From Paludisphaera rhizosphaerae (GTDB lineage Bacteria > Planctomycetota > Planctomycetia > Isosphaerales > Isosphaeraceae), in the NCBI RefSeq assembly GCF_011065895.1, contig NZ_JAALCR010000028.1, positions 16,595 through 80,594 on the forward strand: a DNA stretch of 64,000 nt, written 5' to 3'. Within the stretch, counting starts at the first letter, position 1, and every line of letters begins with the position of its first letter. The notes below the pieces were generated by a model. The model did not search any database, had not been told where the DNA came from, and saw nothing but the letters and a program-made list of their open reading frames with translations. Positions 1 to 8,473 of this stretch are shown here, piece by piece. The position numbers were made by a program, and so were the translations under genes.

Positions 1-345
1 GGAAGGGAGTTAAGGCAAAGTGGCCACTCCCGAATTCGGGGCAAAACGGCAAGGAAGAGGGGACTCTCTTAGGCAAGGCAGAGGGACCAGCCTTAATTTC
101 GCTGACAGCCTAGGCTTACTAATGACAGCTTCGTCCTGGAAAGCCTGAGGAACATGATCGGGATGCTGCTCAGATCCGGATAAGGGTGGGAAATACAGTG
201 CGGTTCGAGAGTCGCGGAGAAAGAGGACTCGCGTCTCGTGGTCGCTCCTGAAAACGAGGCGGCGGAATCAGGCTGTCCTATCCCTGAGAACCGCGGGTCG
301 TCGCCGGGAGGCGAGGGCCGACTTACGCCTTGGGAGATTTCGAGA
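1..345. other. Intergenic/unassigned left edge
   Basis: I see no convincing gene here. The frame of the downstream small membrane protein stays open upstream to about position 238, but that extension is low-complexity and lacks a hydrophobic or conserved pattern, so it is more likely leader sequence. A gene may end just left of the window, which cannot be judged. Confidence 0.4.
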
Positions 346-780
346 ATGACGACCGATGCCGCACTGGCCGGGAACAAGCGGACTCTCTTCTTGCTGGTGG
401 CGGCCAATGTCGCGACGTCCATCCTGCACTACGTCGACAACGTGATCTTCTTCAAACAGTACCCCGAGCCGACCTGGCTGAACCCTCACCTGGTGGACAT
501 GGCCTGGTTCGTCATGACGCCCTTTGGTCTCGCCGGCTGCTTGCTTTTCCTCGAAGGTCGTCGGACCGCCTCGTTCGTCTGTCTCTACATCTTCGCGCTG
601 ATGAACCTGCTCGTCCTGGGGCACTACCTGATCGCCCCGCCCTGGAAGGTCTCGTTCAAAATCAATCTGTTCATCATGCTGGAAGCCGCCGCAGCCCTCA
701 TCCTGGGCGGCTATATGGCCTGGGTCCAATCTCAAGGCTCCACAGGAGTGCCTCAGCGGGAGGTCGTTCCGGGAGCCTAA
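346..780 (+). CDS. Small four-helix membrane protein of unknown function
   Basis: The 144-residue product has about four hydrophobic segments (near residues 12-30, 50-70, 74-95 and 105-127), so it is an integral membrane protein. A conserved-looking loop, HYVDNVIFFKQYPEP, lies between helices 1 and 2; I associate this loop with small uncharacterised bacterial membrane proteins, but I do not recognise a function. The ATG at 346 was chosen over an upstream in-frame GTG at 238 because the first 36 residues of the longer version are polar and unstructured. The gene converges on the sigma-factor gene that ends at 942. Confidence 0.7.
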   Translation: MTTDAALAGNKRTLFLLVAANVATSILHYVDNVIFFKQYPEPTWLNPHLVDMAWFVMTPFGLAGCLLFLEGRRTASFVCLYIFALMNLLVLGHYLIAPPWKVSFKINLFIMLEAAAALILGGYMAWVQSQGSTGVPQREVVPGA

Positions 781-840
781 AGTTCGGCTCGTCGACGGCT
801 ACCATTCCACCGTCGACGAGGCGCTGCGGACGGGGCGGCC

Positions 841-925
841 AGGCGAAGCGCGCGAGAGCGTGGACATGGATCGGTTTGGACGGCTGCATCACCGTCGCCG
901 ATCGCATGCCCACGCTCGTGGTACT
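841..925. repeat. Degenerate copy of a 97-bp palindromic intergenic element
   Basis: This stretch shares a 22-base identical core (894-915) with the full-length element at 34491-34587. It also has a diverged left half (GCGTGGACATGG at 858, against GCGTGGCCATGG at 34510) at nearly the same spacing, 36 versus 37 bases. The right hairpin is broken by small deletions. It sits between two converging genes, as expected for a non-coding repeat. The ends are approximate. Confidence 0.6.
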
Positions 926-941
926 CAACTTGAAGGGAACG

Positions 942-1898
942 TCATCCGACCTCGCAGCACTCGCGGTGACGGGCGAAGGCTCGGAGCTTGGAGAGGGCGG
1001 CGTCCTGGATCTGGCGGATCCGTTCCTTGGAGACGTCGAGGATCTCGCTGACCTGGCTCAGCGAGTGGGCCGGAGCGCCGTCGAGGCCGAAGCGGAGGCG
1101 GAGGACGGTCTGCTCGCGGGGCTTGAGCTGGCCGATCAGGCCGGCGATCTGCTCCTCATGGTCGCGGTCCTCAACCTCGTCGTCGGTCGAGACGCTCAGC
1201 ATGTCGAGCATGCTCGTGCGGCCGGAGTCGCCCACCGGGGCGTTGAGCGAGACGACGGGCCGGGTGGCCGCGTGCAGTTGCTTCAGGGTCGCCTCGGCGG
1301 CGGCGGAGCGGACTCGCTTGGTCTTCGTCGGCTGGCTCCCCTCGTCCTCATGCGAGCTTTCGGCCAGCTTCTGGAGGTGACGCGGGTTGAGCCGGACCGG
1401 GTAAACGCCGGCCGCCACCGCCCGCTGCAAGGACTGGCGAATCCACCACACGGCGTACGACGCCAGGCGGGTCGTGTTCGAGACGTCGTAGCGGTCGATG
1501 GCCGTCAGCAGACCGCAGAACCCTTCCTGAAGGAGGTCCGAAATGGACATCCCCCGGTCGCGGTAGCGGCGGGCGACGTGGGCGACCAGTCGCAGGTTGG
1601 CCATCGCCAGCCGGGTGCGGGTCTCGTTGTACGCCCGGGCCGTGGCCTGAAGGACGGCCTCGTCGTCGCTGAGCGGCGGGCCGCCGGCCAGCACGAAGCG
1701 GACGAACCCCTGGACGTCGAATTCAGCCTCGGCGTGAAGGTCAAGCTCCCCCGCGGCGGCGGCCAGCAGGGTGCGAAGGTCGTGAAGCTGCATCAGAATC
1801 CGCCGCTCTTCCTCGGGCTTCAGAACGCGAACGTCCTTGCGGCTGAGGAGAAGCAGGGTGCTGAGGTCGTCATTGGGAATGCGTGCGGCGGCAGCCAT
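942..1898 (-). CDS. RNA polymerase sigma factor, sigma-70 family (RpoD/SigA-like)
   Basis: This protein directs RNA polymerase to promoters. Of its 318 residues, 93-163 form sigma region 2, with the core-binding NLRLVAHVARRYRDRG and LLQEGFCGLLTAIDRYD segments and the -10-recognising ASYAVWWIRQSLQRA helix. Residues 258-308 form region 4, with the -35 helix-turn-helix (LSQVSEILDVSKERIRQIQ). The N-terminus is short, with a region-1.2-like stretch around residues 10-45, and region 3 is reduced to a basic linker, so this looks like an alternative group 2/3 sigma rather than the housekeeping one. The gene is divergent from an ECF sigma gene across a 734-bp region. No anti-sigma gene is adjacent. 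Confidence 0.93.
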   Translation of the reverse strand: MAAAARIPNDDLSTLLLLSRKDVRVLKPEEERRILMQLHDLRTLLAAAAGELDLHAEAEFDVQGFVRFVLAGGPPLSDDEAVLQATARAYNETRTRLAMANLRLVAHVARRYRDRGMSISDLLQEGFCGLLTAIDRYDVSNTTRLASYAVWWIRQSLQRAVAAGVYPVRLNPRHLQKLAESSHEDEGSQPTKTKRVRSAAAEATLKQLHAATRPVVSLNAPVGDSGRTSMLDMLSVSTDDEVEDRDHEEQIAGLIGQLKPREQTVLRLRFGLDGAPAHSLSQVSEILDVSKERIRQIQDAALSKLRAFARHRECCEVG

Positions 1899-2632
1899 GG
1901 ATCCGTTCCTTTCCCGATCTGGATCGATTCACGATCCATCTCGTGTGTTCGCGTCTCACTCTCGGGGCGCACCTTGGCCACCGCCCGTCACGCTCCGGGC
2001 GGGTGTGCACCGCGGAGCGGACGGGAACGGGCGCGGCCGGGCAAGGGGCCGGCCACGGGTTCGCCCATGAGGACCTGGGGGAGGACGTTATGTGGAGGAG
2101 TCAAGCCGTCGGCGTGGACGACTTATCTCCGATGGACCGCCCGCGAACGCCGAATCTTCGCGGCGGAAGCGTCGATCGGGATCGGTGCCAGGGCCGCCCG
2201 TCCCTTCAGGAGGAAGAGAATCAGGAAGGTGGCCGTCGAGTCGAGCCCGGACCGAACGTGATCCGCGAGCCGACGGCCGAGCGTTCGGCACGTCTCCAGC
2301 GGTGCGTTCCCTCGGCTCTCGATTCGACGTAAGCTATGATAAGTGCGGGACGAAGCGAGACCGAGAAACCCCGAGGTCCGACTTCGGCGCTGGGCTGTCT
2401 GACTCGGGTTTTTCATGGTTCGGCCTCCGTCTGTATGATAGAGAGAGATCAGGTCGTTCGACGTCTCCCTCTCACTATCAAGTACGTGCGCCGCACCGGA
2501 CCGTTCCATGACGATCTTTCTTTTTTCTGACCGGCCGGACCGCAACGGCCGCCGCCGACGTCCCTGATCGACCTGACGCACCCAGTCGACGCCGCCGGAA
2601 TCGGCGGGCGGATTTCGTCGAGGAGAACGGTT
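1899..2632. promoter_or_regulatory. Divergent intergenic region between two sigma-factor genes
   Basis: The 734 bp separate the start codons of two divergently transcribed sigma-factor genes and must hold both promoters. No reading frame here shows conserved protein features. The only distinct structure is an inverted repeat at 2436-2480, described separately. No -10/-35 boxes could be assigned with confidence. Confidence 0.5.
2436..2480. promoter_or_regulatory. Imperfect inverted repeat upstream of the ECF sigma gene
   Basis: The left arm TGATAGAGAGAGA (2436-2448) is mirrored by TCTCCCTCTCACTATCA (2464-2480). After reverse complementation the arms agree at most positions, with the outer TGATAG block conserved. 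The spacer is about 15 bases. It lies roughly 150 bp upstream of the GTG start at 2633 and could be an operator or an RNA hairpin in a leader. No function can be shown from sequence alone. Confidence 0.35.
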
Positions 2633-3394
2633 GTGAAATCCGGCGACGCCAAAGCCAAGCTCACCGAGCTGATGACCCAGACGACCCTCCTCTACAAGGC
2701 GCGCAACGGCACCCCGGAGGAGATGAACCAGGCCAACCAGCTTCTGATGCTCCGCTATTCGGGCGCCGTCCACCGCTATCTCTTAAAGGTCGTGGGCGAT
2801 CCTGAGGTCGCGCGCGACCTGAACCAGGAATTTTCGCTCAAGTTCCTGGACGGCAAGTTCCGCCAGTTCGACCGCAGCCGCGGCCGGTTCCGCGACTACC
2901 TCAAGCGGGCGGTCCACAACCTGATGATGGACCACTTCCGCAAGAAGAAGGGGGTCGCCCACCTCGACACCGACATGGAAGCCGCCATCGTCGGCGACGT
3001 CGGGCTGAAGGATTTCGACGAGCAGTTCCTTCTAAGCTGGCGGCAAGACTTGATGGCCCGCGCCTGGCAGGCCCTCAAGGACCACGAGCAGAACACGGGC
3101 CAGCCCTACTGGCAGGTCATGAGGTTGAGGCTCGCCAGGCCTCAGCTTCGCTCGCCCGACCTGGCCAAGGAGTTGTCGGAGCGGATCGGCCGCCCCGTGA
3201 CCGCCGGCAGCCTCCGCCAGATCCTCCACCGCGCCCGGGACAAGTTCACCGAGTTCCTCATCTCCGAGGTCCGCGTGACCCTCGGCGATCCTTCTCGCGA
3301 TCAAGTCGAGGAGGAACTCGGCGACCTGAAACTCCTGGAGTTCTGCAAGCCCTCCCTGGCTCGCATCAAGTTCGACGATGGAGACGACCGCTGA
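2633..3394 (+). CDS. ECF-type RNA polymerase sigma factor with extended C-terminus
   Basis: The product has 253 residues. Residues 25-100 carry an ECF region 2 (YSGAVHRYLLKVVGDPEVARD, then a RGRFRDYLKRAVHNLMMDHFRK helix), and residues 165-210 a region-4-like helix-turn-helix that recalls planctomycete ECF sigmas. The tail of about 45 residues after region 4 is longer than in classical ECF proteins of about 190 residues. The GTG start at 2633 is preceded by GAGGAGAACG at good spacing; no ATG lies closer. The stop is three bases from the end of the convergent SGNH hydrolase gene. No anti-sigma gene is adjacent, so the usual sigma/anti-sigma pairing is not apparent. Confidence 0.85.
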   Translation: MKSGDAKAKLTELMTQTTLLYKARNGTPEEMNQANQLLMLRYSGAVHRYLLKVVGDPEVARDLNQEFSLKFLDGKFRQFDRSRGRFRDYLKRAVHNLMMDHFRKKKGVAHLDTDMEAAIVGDVGLKDFDEQFLLSWRQDLMARAWQALKDHEQNTGQPYWQVMRLRLARPQLRSPDLAKELSERIGRPVTAGSLRQILHRARDKFTEFLISEVRVTLGDPSRDQVEEELGDLKLLEFCKPSLARIKFDDGDDR

Positions 3395-3397
3395 ACG

Positions 3398-4531
3398 TCA
3401 GCGCGAGGAGCCCCCGCCGATCGCCGCCGAAATCGCCGGCGCGAAGACGTCCGCCATTCGCATGAAGCCCAGATCGGTCGGGTGCGAACCGTCGACGGTC
3501 CCTTCGCCGTCGTCGCCGAGCTGCGGTTCGCCTTCCAGGTAGTACAGCTCGGGAATTCCTTCGGCCTTGAGCTTTTCATACACGGACTTGAGCGCAGCTC
3601 GGCTGGTTTCGTTGCGCTCAAGCTGAGACGGCCGGAAGATCGAATCGGTGTACGTGCGGTCCTCGACGAGGAGGATCGGCGTGTTCGGCCGGGCCTTGCG
3701 AATCGTCTTGACCAGCGGAGAGGTCCGCGCCGACACCATGGCCGCCGTCATGTTCGGCAGGCAGTCGATCACGTAGACGGCCGCGTCGATCTCGACGAGG
3801 AGATCGGAAATCGACTGGTCCATCGTGCCGTTGCCGCTGAAGCCCAGGTTGATGACGGGTCGCTCAAGCTTCCGGCCGACGATCGCCGGATGGCACATCC
3901 CGGGCCGCGAGGCGCAGCCGCCGTGGGTGATCGAGGTCCCGTAGAAGACGATCGGCTTGGCGGACTCGGCCTTGCGCGGGGCGGCCGGACGAACGGATCG
4001 ATCGGTCGGAACGCCGACCTCGACCGAGGTGACGCCGTTGTAGAGCGGAAGATAGAGCATGTACTCCCGTTCGCCGGCGCTGAGTCCCTTCACCAGGGCC
4101 TTCGTGTTCGTCTGCTCGGTCGGCTGGCCGACGGCGACCCATCGCCACTTGCCCTGAGGATCCCGGGCGTACAGATCCAGTCCGCTGACCCCCGTCGCGG
4201 GCATGTGCGGCATGGCCAGGCGATCCTTCTTGTTGACCGTCCAGCGAGCGTGGATCTCCGGGGAATCGGTCACGAACCGGACGGCGATCCCCGCCGAGTC
4301 CCTCGAAAGGCTCCAGACCGGAGGCCGAGCGACTCCATCGGCCTTCGCGGGAAGGCGGTCGAACGGGGCCTTGAGATCGGCCTCCTTCCAGCCCTGGCCT
4401 TCCAGCGTCAGCGTCCGGACGTCGCTCCAGGTGAGCGCAGTCTGGGTCGCGGGCGCCTGGGCGCGAACGGCGACCGGCAGGGACAGGGTTACGATCACGA
4501 GACCAATGGGGATGCGGAGTGGGGGCTTCAT
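3398..4531 (-). CDS. Secreted SGNH/GDSL hydrolase with N-terminal GxDLY domain
   Basis: This is a probable exported esterase, perhaps a carbohydrate or acetyl esterase. The 377-residue protein begins with a signal peptide (residues 1-24, cleavage near AVRAQA). A beta-rich N-terminal domain with the GLDLY signature (residues 117-121) follows, then an SGNH catalytic domain. Block I is YGTSITHG with nucleophile Ser200, block II is LGFSGNG near Gly230, block III is Asn260, and block V is DGSHPTD with Asp347 and His350. This matches the GxDLY plus Lipase_GDSL_3 architecture. The start at 4531 is chosen because it begins the signal peptide; the frame is open further upstream but without secretion features. 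The substrate is unknown. Confidence 0.88.
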   Translation of the reverse strand: MKPPLRIPIGLVIVTLSLPVAVRAQAPATQTALTWSDVRTLTLEGQGWKEADLKAPFDRLPAKADGVARPPVWSLSRDSAGIAVRFVTDSPEIHARWTVNKKDRLAMPHMPATGVSGLDLYARDPQGKWRWVAVGQPTEQTNTKALVKGLSAGEREYMLYLPLYNGVTSVEVGVPTDRSVRPAAPRKAESAKPIVFYGTSITHGGCASRPGMCHPAIVGRKLERPVINLGFSGNGTMDQSISDLLVEIDAAVYVIDCLPNMTAAMVSARTSPLVKTIRKARPNTPILLVEDRTYTDSIFRPSQLERNETSRAALKSVYEKLKAEGIPELYYLEGEPQLGDDGEGTVDGSHPTDLGFMRMADVFAPAISAAIGGGSSR

Positions 4532-4838
4532 CAGGATTGTCGCCAGGATGGGGGGGGAAGGAGCGGACCGGCGCCCGCGAGATGGGGCGATCGTATCGCC
4601 GCCGGGGGGCCGGTTCCAGGTTCCTACGCCGGCATTGACGACTTCCGGGGTTCCCGCTACATTCCCGCCGCACGTCGCGTCCGCTGGGCGACGACGGGTG
4701 GACGAGACCTCTTGAGAAGACATCGGCGCTTGTAAACGCCCCCGTTCGACGGCCACGGTCGAGGCCCGTGCTCGGGCGATCCCACGGATGGTGAACGCAT
4801 TCCGGCACAGGTCTACTTCAGACGGGCGAGGGTGAATC
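4532..4838. promoter_or_regulatory. Divergent intergenic region
   Basis: The 307 bp between the SGNH hydrolase (minus) and the glycosyltransferase (plus) must contain the start signals for both. I see no repeat, no RNA gene and no conserved frame in it. Confidence 0.4.
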
Positions 4839-5990
4839 ATGGACGACTTCCCCGCCGGTCCGGCGAGCGCGGAGCCGGGGAGGCCGTCGCTCTCGGTTGT
4901 CGTTCCCGTCCACAACGGGGGCGTCGACTTCGAGCGCTGCCTCCGCCGGCTTCGTGAATCCACCTGGACCGACTTCGAGCTGCTCGTCGTCGACGACGGC
5001 TCGACCGATCAATCAGGACCCCTGGCGAAAAGCCACGGGGCTTTCGTGTTGCGCCTCGACCGCCCCATGGGCCCGGCCGCCGCGCGGAACCTCGGCGCCG
5101 AACGGGCGACCGGCGATTTGATCTTCTTCCTGGACGCCGACGTCGCCGTCCACCCGGAGACCATCGCCCGAGGCATGTCCCGCTTCCTGGCGGACGACGA
5201 TCTCACCGCCCTCTTCGGATCGTACGACGACCGCCCGAGCGCGCACGGAATCGTCAGCCGTTTCCGAAACCTGCTCCATCACTACGTCCATCAGCGCGGC
5301 GATTTCGTCGACGACGTCCGCCCCGCTCATACGTTCTGGACGGGATGCGGCCTGATCCGCCGTCGCGAGTTCCTCGAATTCGGCGGCTTCGACCCCCGGC
5401 TCTACGCCCGCCCCTCGATCGAGGACATCGAGCTGGGCTACCGGCTCACCCGCGCTGGAAGGCGAATCCTCCTGGCCCGCGACGTCCTGGCGACGCACTT
5501 GAAGCGCTGGACGCTGTTCGACATGGTCCGCACCGACATCTTCCGCCGGGGCGTCCCCTGGATGCTTCTGATCAAGCGGAGCGGGACGGTTGAGACCGAT
5601 CTGAACGTCCAGACCGGCCAGAAGCTGTCGGTCGCGGCGACCGGCGGGCTCCTGCTGGCGACGGCCGCGTTGCCGCTCTCGCTCTGGACCGGCGCGATCG
5701 CTCTGGCCTGCGCCGGGACCGTCGCGACGCTCAACGTGGACCTCTATCGGTTCCTGGCCCAACGCCGGGGCGTCGCTTTCGCGGCAGGGTCGTTCCCGTT
5801 GCACCTGGTCTATTTCGTCTGCTGCGGGTTGTCGGTCGTGATCGCGCTGGCTCGTTGGTACCTCGTCGACCGGCGAGGCGCGTCGATCGCCGAAGGCCAG
5901 GGTCGGATCGACCGCGGCGGCCCCATTCCCTCTCCCGCCTGGGTTCGGCTGGCACGGAGGCTCCAGCGATGGACGACGCGGTCAAGGTAG
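4839..5990 (+). CDS. Membrane-anchored family 2 glycosyltransferase
   Basis: The protein transfers a sugar from a nucleotide-sugar donor, probably at the inner face of the cytoplasmic membrane. It has 383 residues. Residues 17-125 form a GT-A fold, with VVPVHNGG at the start, DDGS (52-55) and the metal-binding DAD triplet (99-101). The acceptor-site ED pair is near residues 195-196. Two hydrophobic regions (about 265-300 and 320-345) anchor the C-terminus. The stop overlaps the start of the following DUF362 gene by 22 bases, so the two are translationally coupled, and a GT4 gene follows. The cluster suggests cell-surface polysaccharide or glycolipid synthesis. Donor and product are unknown. 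Confidence 0.88.
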   Translation: MDDFPAGPASAEPGRPSLSVVVPVHNGGVDFERCLRRLRESTWTDFELLVVDDGSTDQSGPLAKSHGAFVLRLDRPMGPAAARNLGAERATGDLIFFLDADVAVHPETIARGMSRFLADDDLTALFGSYDDRPSAHGIVSRFRNLLHHYVHQRGDFVDDVRPAHTFWTGCGLIRRREFLEFGGFDPRLYARPSIEDIELGYRLTRAGRRILLARDVLATHLKRWTLFDMVRTDIFRRGVPWMLLIKRSGTVETDLNVQTGQKLSVAATGGLLLATAALPLSLWTGAIALACAGTVATLNVDLYRFLAQRRGVAFAAGSFPLHLVYFVCCGLSVVIALARWYLVDRRGASIAEGQGRIDRGGPIPSPAWVRLARRLQRWTTRSR

Positions 5991-7093
5991 CCGTAGTGCA
6001 GGGAGATCGCCGCCGAGGGGCCGTGGCGCAAGCGCTCGCGCTGATCGCCGACGACCTCCGCACGGTCGTCGGCGCGTGTGGGGCCGCGGTCGTCGTGCCG
6101 ACGCTCGACGAGTTGGCCCGCCCCTGGGCGTCGACCGACCGCGACAGCCTCTCGGCGACCGTCGACGCCCTCGCCGCCGCCGGCGCGGCCTCGATCGACG
6201 TCGTCGCCTCGTCGACGGCCGCTCGGCCGTCCGCCTCCACATGCTTTGAGAGCCTCGGTTATCGCGGCGAGACGTGGGGCCGTCCAGTGGCCTACCACGA
6301 TCTCGACGATGGTCCCGACGCCTGGACCGATCGCGAGGTGGTCGTCGCCGGCCGTCCTGAGACGCTCCGGGTCTCAACTCTGGCGATCGAATCGGGCTGC
6401 CGCGTGTCGCTGGGCGTGGCGAGGACGCATGGAGTCTTCCGGCTCGGACTGGGCGTCCCCAGCCTTGCGGCGGTGCTTCGCCGCGAGGACCGAAGAGGCT
6501 TCGACGGCCAGGCGCTGGCGACCCAGATTCCAGACTGGATGGTCCCCTATTGCTGCAGCCTGGAGACCACCCGAGGCCGGGTGGCTCGCGCCTGGCTGCG
6601 TCTCCGATCCATCGACGGCGGGATGCGGCTGACGGGGGCGGAGAGACGTCGCCTGGAGCGGGCCGAACGCGCCACGGAACGGCTCGCGGTCCTGGCGGCG
6701 GCCGTCGCGCCCAAGATCAGCATCGTGGACGGTTTCTCGGGGATGCACGGCCAGGCGCCCAGGCTAGGGACCCAGCTCCGGCTTGGGACTGTCGTCGCGG
6801 GGACCGACCCGGTCGCCGTCGACGCCGTGGCCGCGGCGATCATGGGATTCGACCCCCTCGACGTGGCCTATCTCCGGCGCGCGCAGGCGGCCGGTCTGGG
6901 AGTGGCCGACCTGGCGGCGATCACGATCGTCGGCGAGCCCTGGTCGCAGGTGCGCCGCAAGTGCCGTCGGCACGCCTCCGACCGGCTTCTCAGGTTGGTT
7001 TCCGCGACGACCGGAACCGAATCGGCGGACGTCCGCGGCCCGTACTTCCTCCGCCGACGCCGGCGGCGAGCCCGCCGATCCTCGCCGGTTTGA
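5969..7093 (+). CDS. DUF362-domain protein
   Basis: The 374-residue product resembles DUF362 proteins. It opens with VKVAVVQGDRRRG. It has the pattern LGVARTHGVFRLGLG in the middle and ends the domain with PKISIVDGFSGMHG, then VVAGTDPVAVDAVAAAIMGFDP. No Fe-S cysteine motifs are present, although some DUF362 proteins carry ferredoxin domains. The C-terminus is arginine-rich. The ATG at 5969, preceded by GGAGG, was chosen because upstream residues in the same frame are translated from the glycosyltransferase gene. The biochemical role of DUF362 is unsettled; placement between two glycosyltransferases suggests involvement in a surface-glycan pathway. Confidence 0.8.
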   Translation: MDDAVKVAVVQGDRRRGAVAQALALIADDLRTVVGACGAAVVVPTLDELARPWASTDRDSLSATVDALAAAGAASIDVVASSTAARPSASTCFESLGYRGETWGRPVAYHDLDDGPDAWTDREVVVAGRPETLRVSTLAIESGCRVSLGVARTHGVFRLGLGVPSLAAVLRREDRRGFDGQALATQIPDWMVPYCCSLETTRGRVARAWLRLRSIDGGMRLTGAERRRLERAERATERLAVLAAAVAPKISIVDGFSGMHGQAPRLGTQLRLGTVVAGTDPVAVDAVAAAIMGFDPLDVAYLRRAQAAGLGVADLAAITIVGEPWSQVRRKCRRHASDRLLRLVSATTGTESADVRGPYFLRRRRRRARRSSPV

Positions 7094-7115
7094 CACTTCC
7101 CCTCGGAGCGTCCTG

Positions 7116-8345
7116 ATGAGGATCGGTTACGACGGGACCTGCCTGGCCAATCGCCGGGGCTTCGGCCGATTCGCCCGCCGCCTCCTATCAGCGTTCGTCC
7201 CCCGCGCGACGGAAGCCGGCCACGAGGTCGTCGTGGTCATCGACGCCCCTTCCGCCGCCTCGGTCGAAATCCCCATCGGGGCTTCGCCGCTCGTCGTCGA
7301 CGTCCGCAAGGCCCCCAGCGCGGCGGCGTCGGCCGACGGCCGACGGGGCCTGCTCGACATGCTCGCCATGGGCCGGGCCGTCTCGCGGGCGAAGCTCGAC
7401 CTGATGTATTTCCCGGCCACCTACAGCTTCTATCCCGTCTGGGGCGTCCCGCGCGTCGTCGTCACCATGCACGACACGCTGACGATGGAGCACCCCGAGT
7501 TGGTCTTCCCCAACCGTCGGGGGCGGCTGGCCTGGCAGCTCAAGGAGTTCGTGGCCATCCGCTCGGCGGACCGCATCGCGACCGTCTCCGAAACCTCGAA
7601 ACGATTCCTGATGAATCGGCTGCCGCTGCCCGAGGACCGCTTCCGCGTCGTTTCCGAGGCCGCCGACCCGATCTTCCGGCCGATCGACGACCCGTCGACG
7701 ACAGCCGCCGCGCTCGAGCGATACGGCATTCCGAGGCAGGGCCGATTCCTGCTCTACGTCGGCGGCCTGAGCCCGCACAAGAACCTCGTCCGACTCGTCG
7801 AGGCGTTCGCGGTCGCCGCTCCTGACGACGTGTCGCTGGTCCTGACGGGCGACTTCAAGGACGTCTTCCACACCCACGTGCCTGAGATCCGCCGGGCGAT
7901 CGCGGCGGCGGGCGTCGAGCGACGTGTGATCCTCACCGGCTACGTGCCGGACGAAGACCTCGCGGCGCTCTACAGCCGGGCGTACGCCCTGGTCTTCCCC
8001 TCGCTCCTGGAAGGCTTCGGGCTCCCCGCCGTGGAGGCGATGGCCTGCGGCGCGCCGGTGGTCGCCAGCCGGGCCGGGTCGCTCCCCGAGGTCGTCGGCG
8101 ACGCGGGCCTCTTCTTCGCCCCCCTGAGCGTCGCCGACATCAGTCGAGCCCTTCGCACGATCCTCGACGATCCCGCTCTCCGAGACGGCCTCGCAGTCGC
8201 CGCACTCCGCCGAGCCTCGACGTTCGACTGGGACCGCTCCGCGGTGGACCTTCTCGCATGCATTGAGGAATTCGTCCCGCGACGTAAGGTTGCAGGAATT
8301 CCACACCTCGGGCGAACGACGACGACGAGCCGCCGTTCCGGTTGA
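7116..8345 (+). CDS. Family 4 glycosyltransferase (GT-B fold)
   Basis: The 409-residue enzyme has the glycine-rich N-terminal loop (DGTCLANRRGFGRFA) and a C-terminal Glycos_transf_1 domain. That domain carries LYVGGLSPHKNL and the donor-binding EGFGLPAVEAMACGAPVVAS block with its conserved Glu, which is typical of retaining GT4 mannosyl- or glucosyltransferases. The ATG at 7116 follows GGAGC and lies 22 bases after the DUF362 stop, so it is probably cotranscribed with the two upstream genes. The last 20 residues are Arg/Thr-rich and probably disordered. The exact substrate cannot be told from the sequence. Confidence 0.9.
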   Translation: MRIGYDGTCLANRRGFGRFARRLLSAFVPRATEAGHEVVVVIDAPSAASVEIPIGASPLVVDVRKAPSAAASADGRRGLLDMLAMGRAVSRAKLDLMYFPATYSFYPVWGVPRVVVTMHDTLTMEHPELVFPNRRGRLAWQLKEFVAIRSADRIATVSETSKRFLMNRLPLPEDRFRVVSEAADPIFRPIDDPSTTAAALERYGIPRQGRFLLYVGGLSPHKNLVRLVEAFAVAAPDDVSLVLTGDFKDVFHTHVPEIRRAIAAAGVERRVILTGYVPDEDLAALYSRAYALVFPSLLEGFGLPAVEAMACGAPVVASRAGSLPEVVGDAGLFFAPLSVADISRALRTILDDPALRDGLAVAALRRASTFDWDRSAVDLLACIEEFVPRRKVAGIPHLGRTTTTSRRSG

Positions 8346-8473
8346 GAACTGGGGTTGAACGAAGCCGGCCGAAAGACTCACCTGGATAGAGACGCGACGG
8401 CCACGGGGGGAGAAACGCAAACGCACCGCGAACATGAACTACTCTTAAAACAAACCCCCGTGGAGTCACCGCT

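Noticed and set aside
330..2261. Long plus-strand frame over the sigma-factor gene
   Set aside because: It is antisense to a clear sigma-70 gene and shows no protein-like pattern.
4532..4963. N-terminal extension of the SGNH hydrolase
   Set aside because: It would bury the signal peptide and overlap the start of the glycosyltransferase gene.
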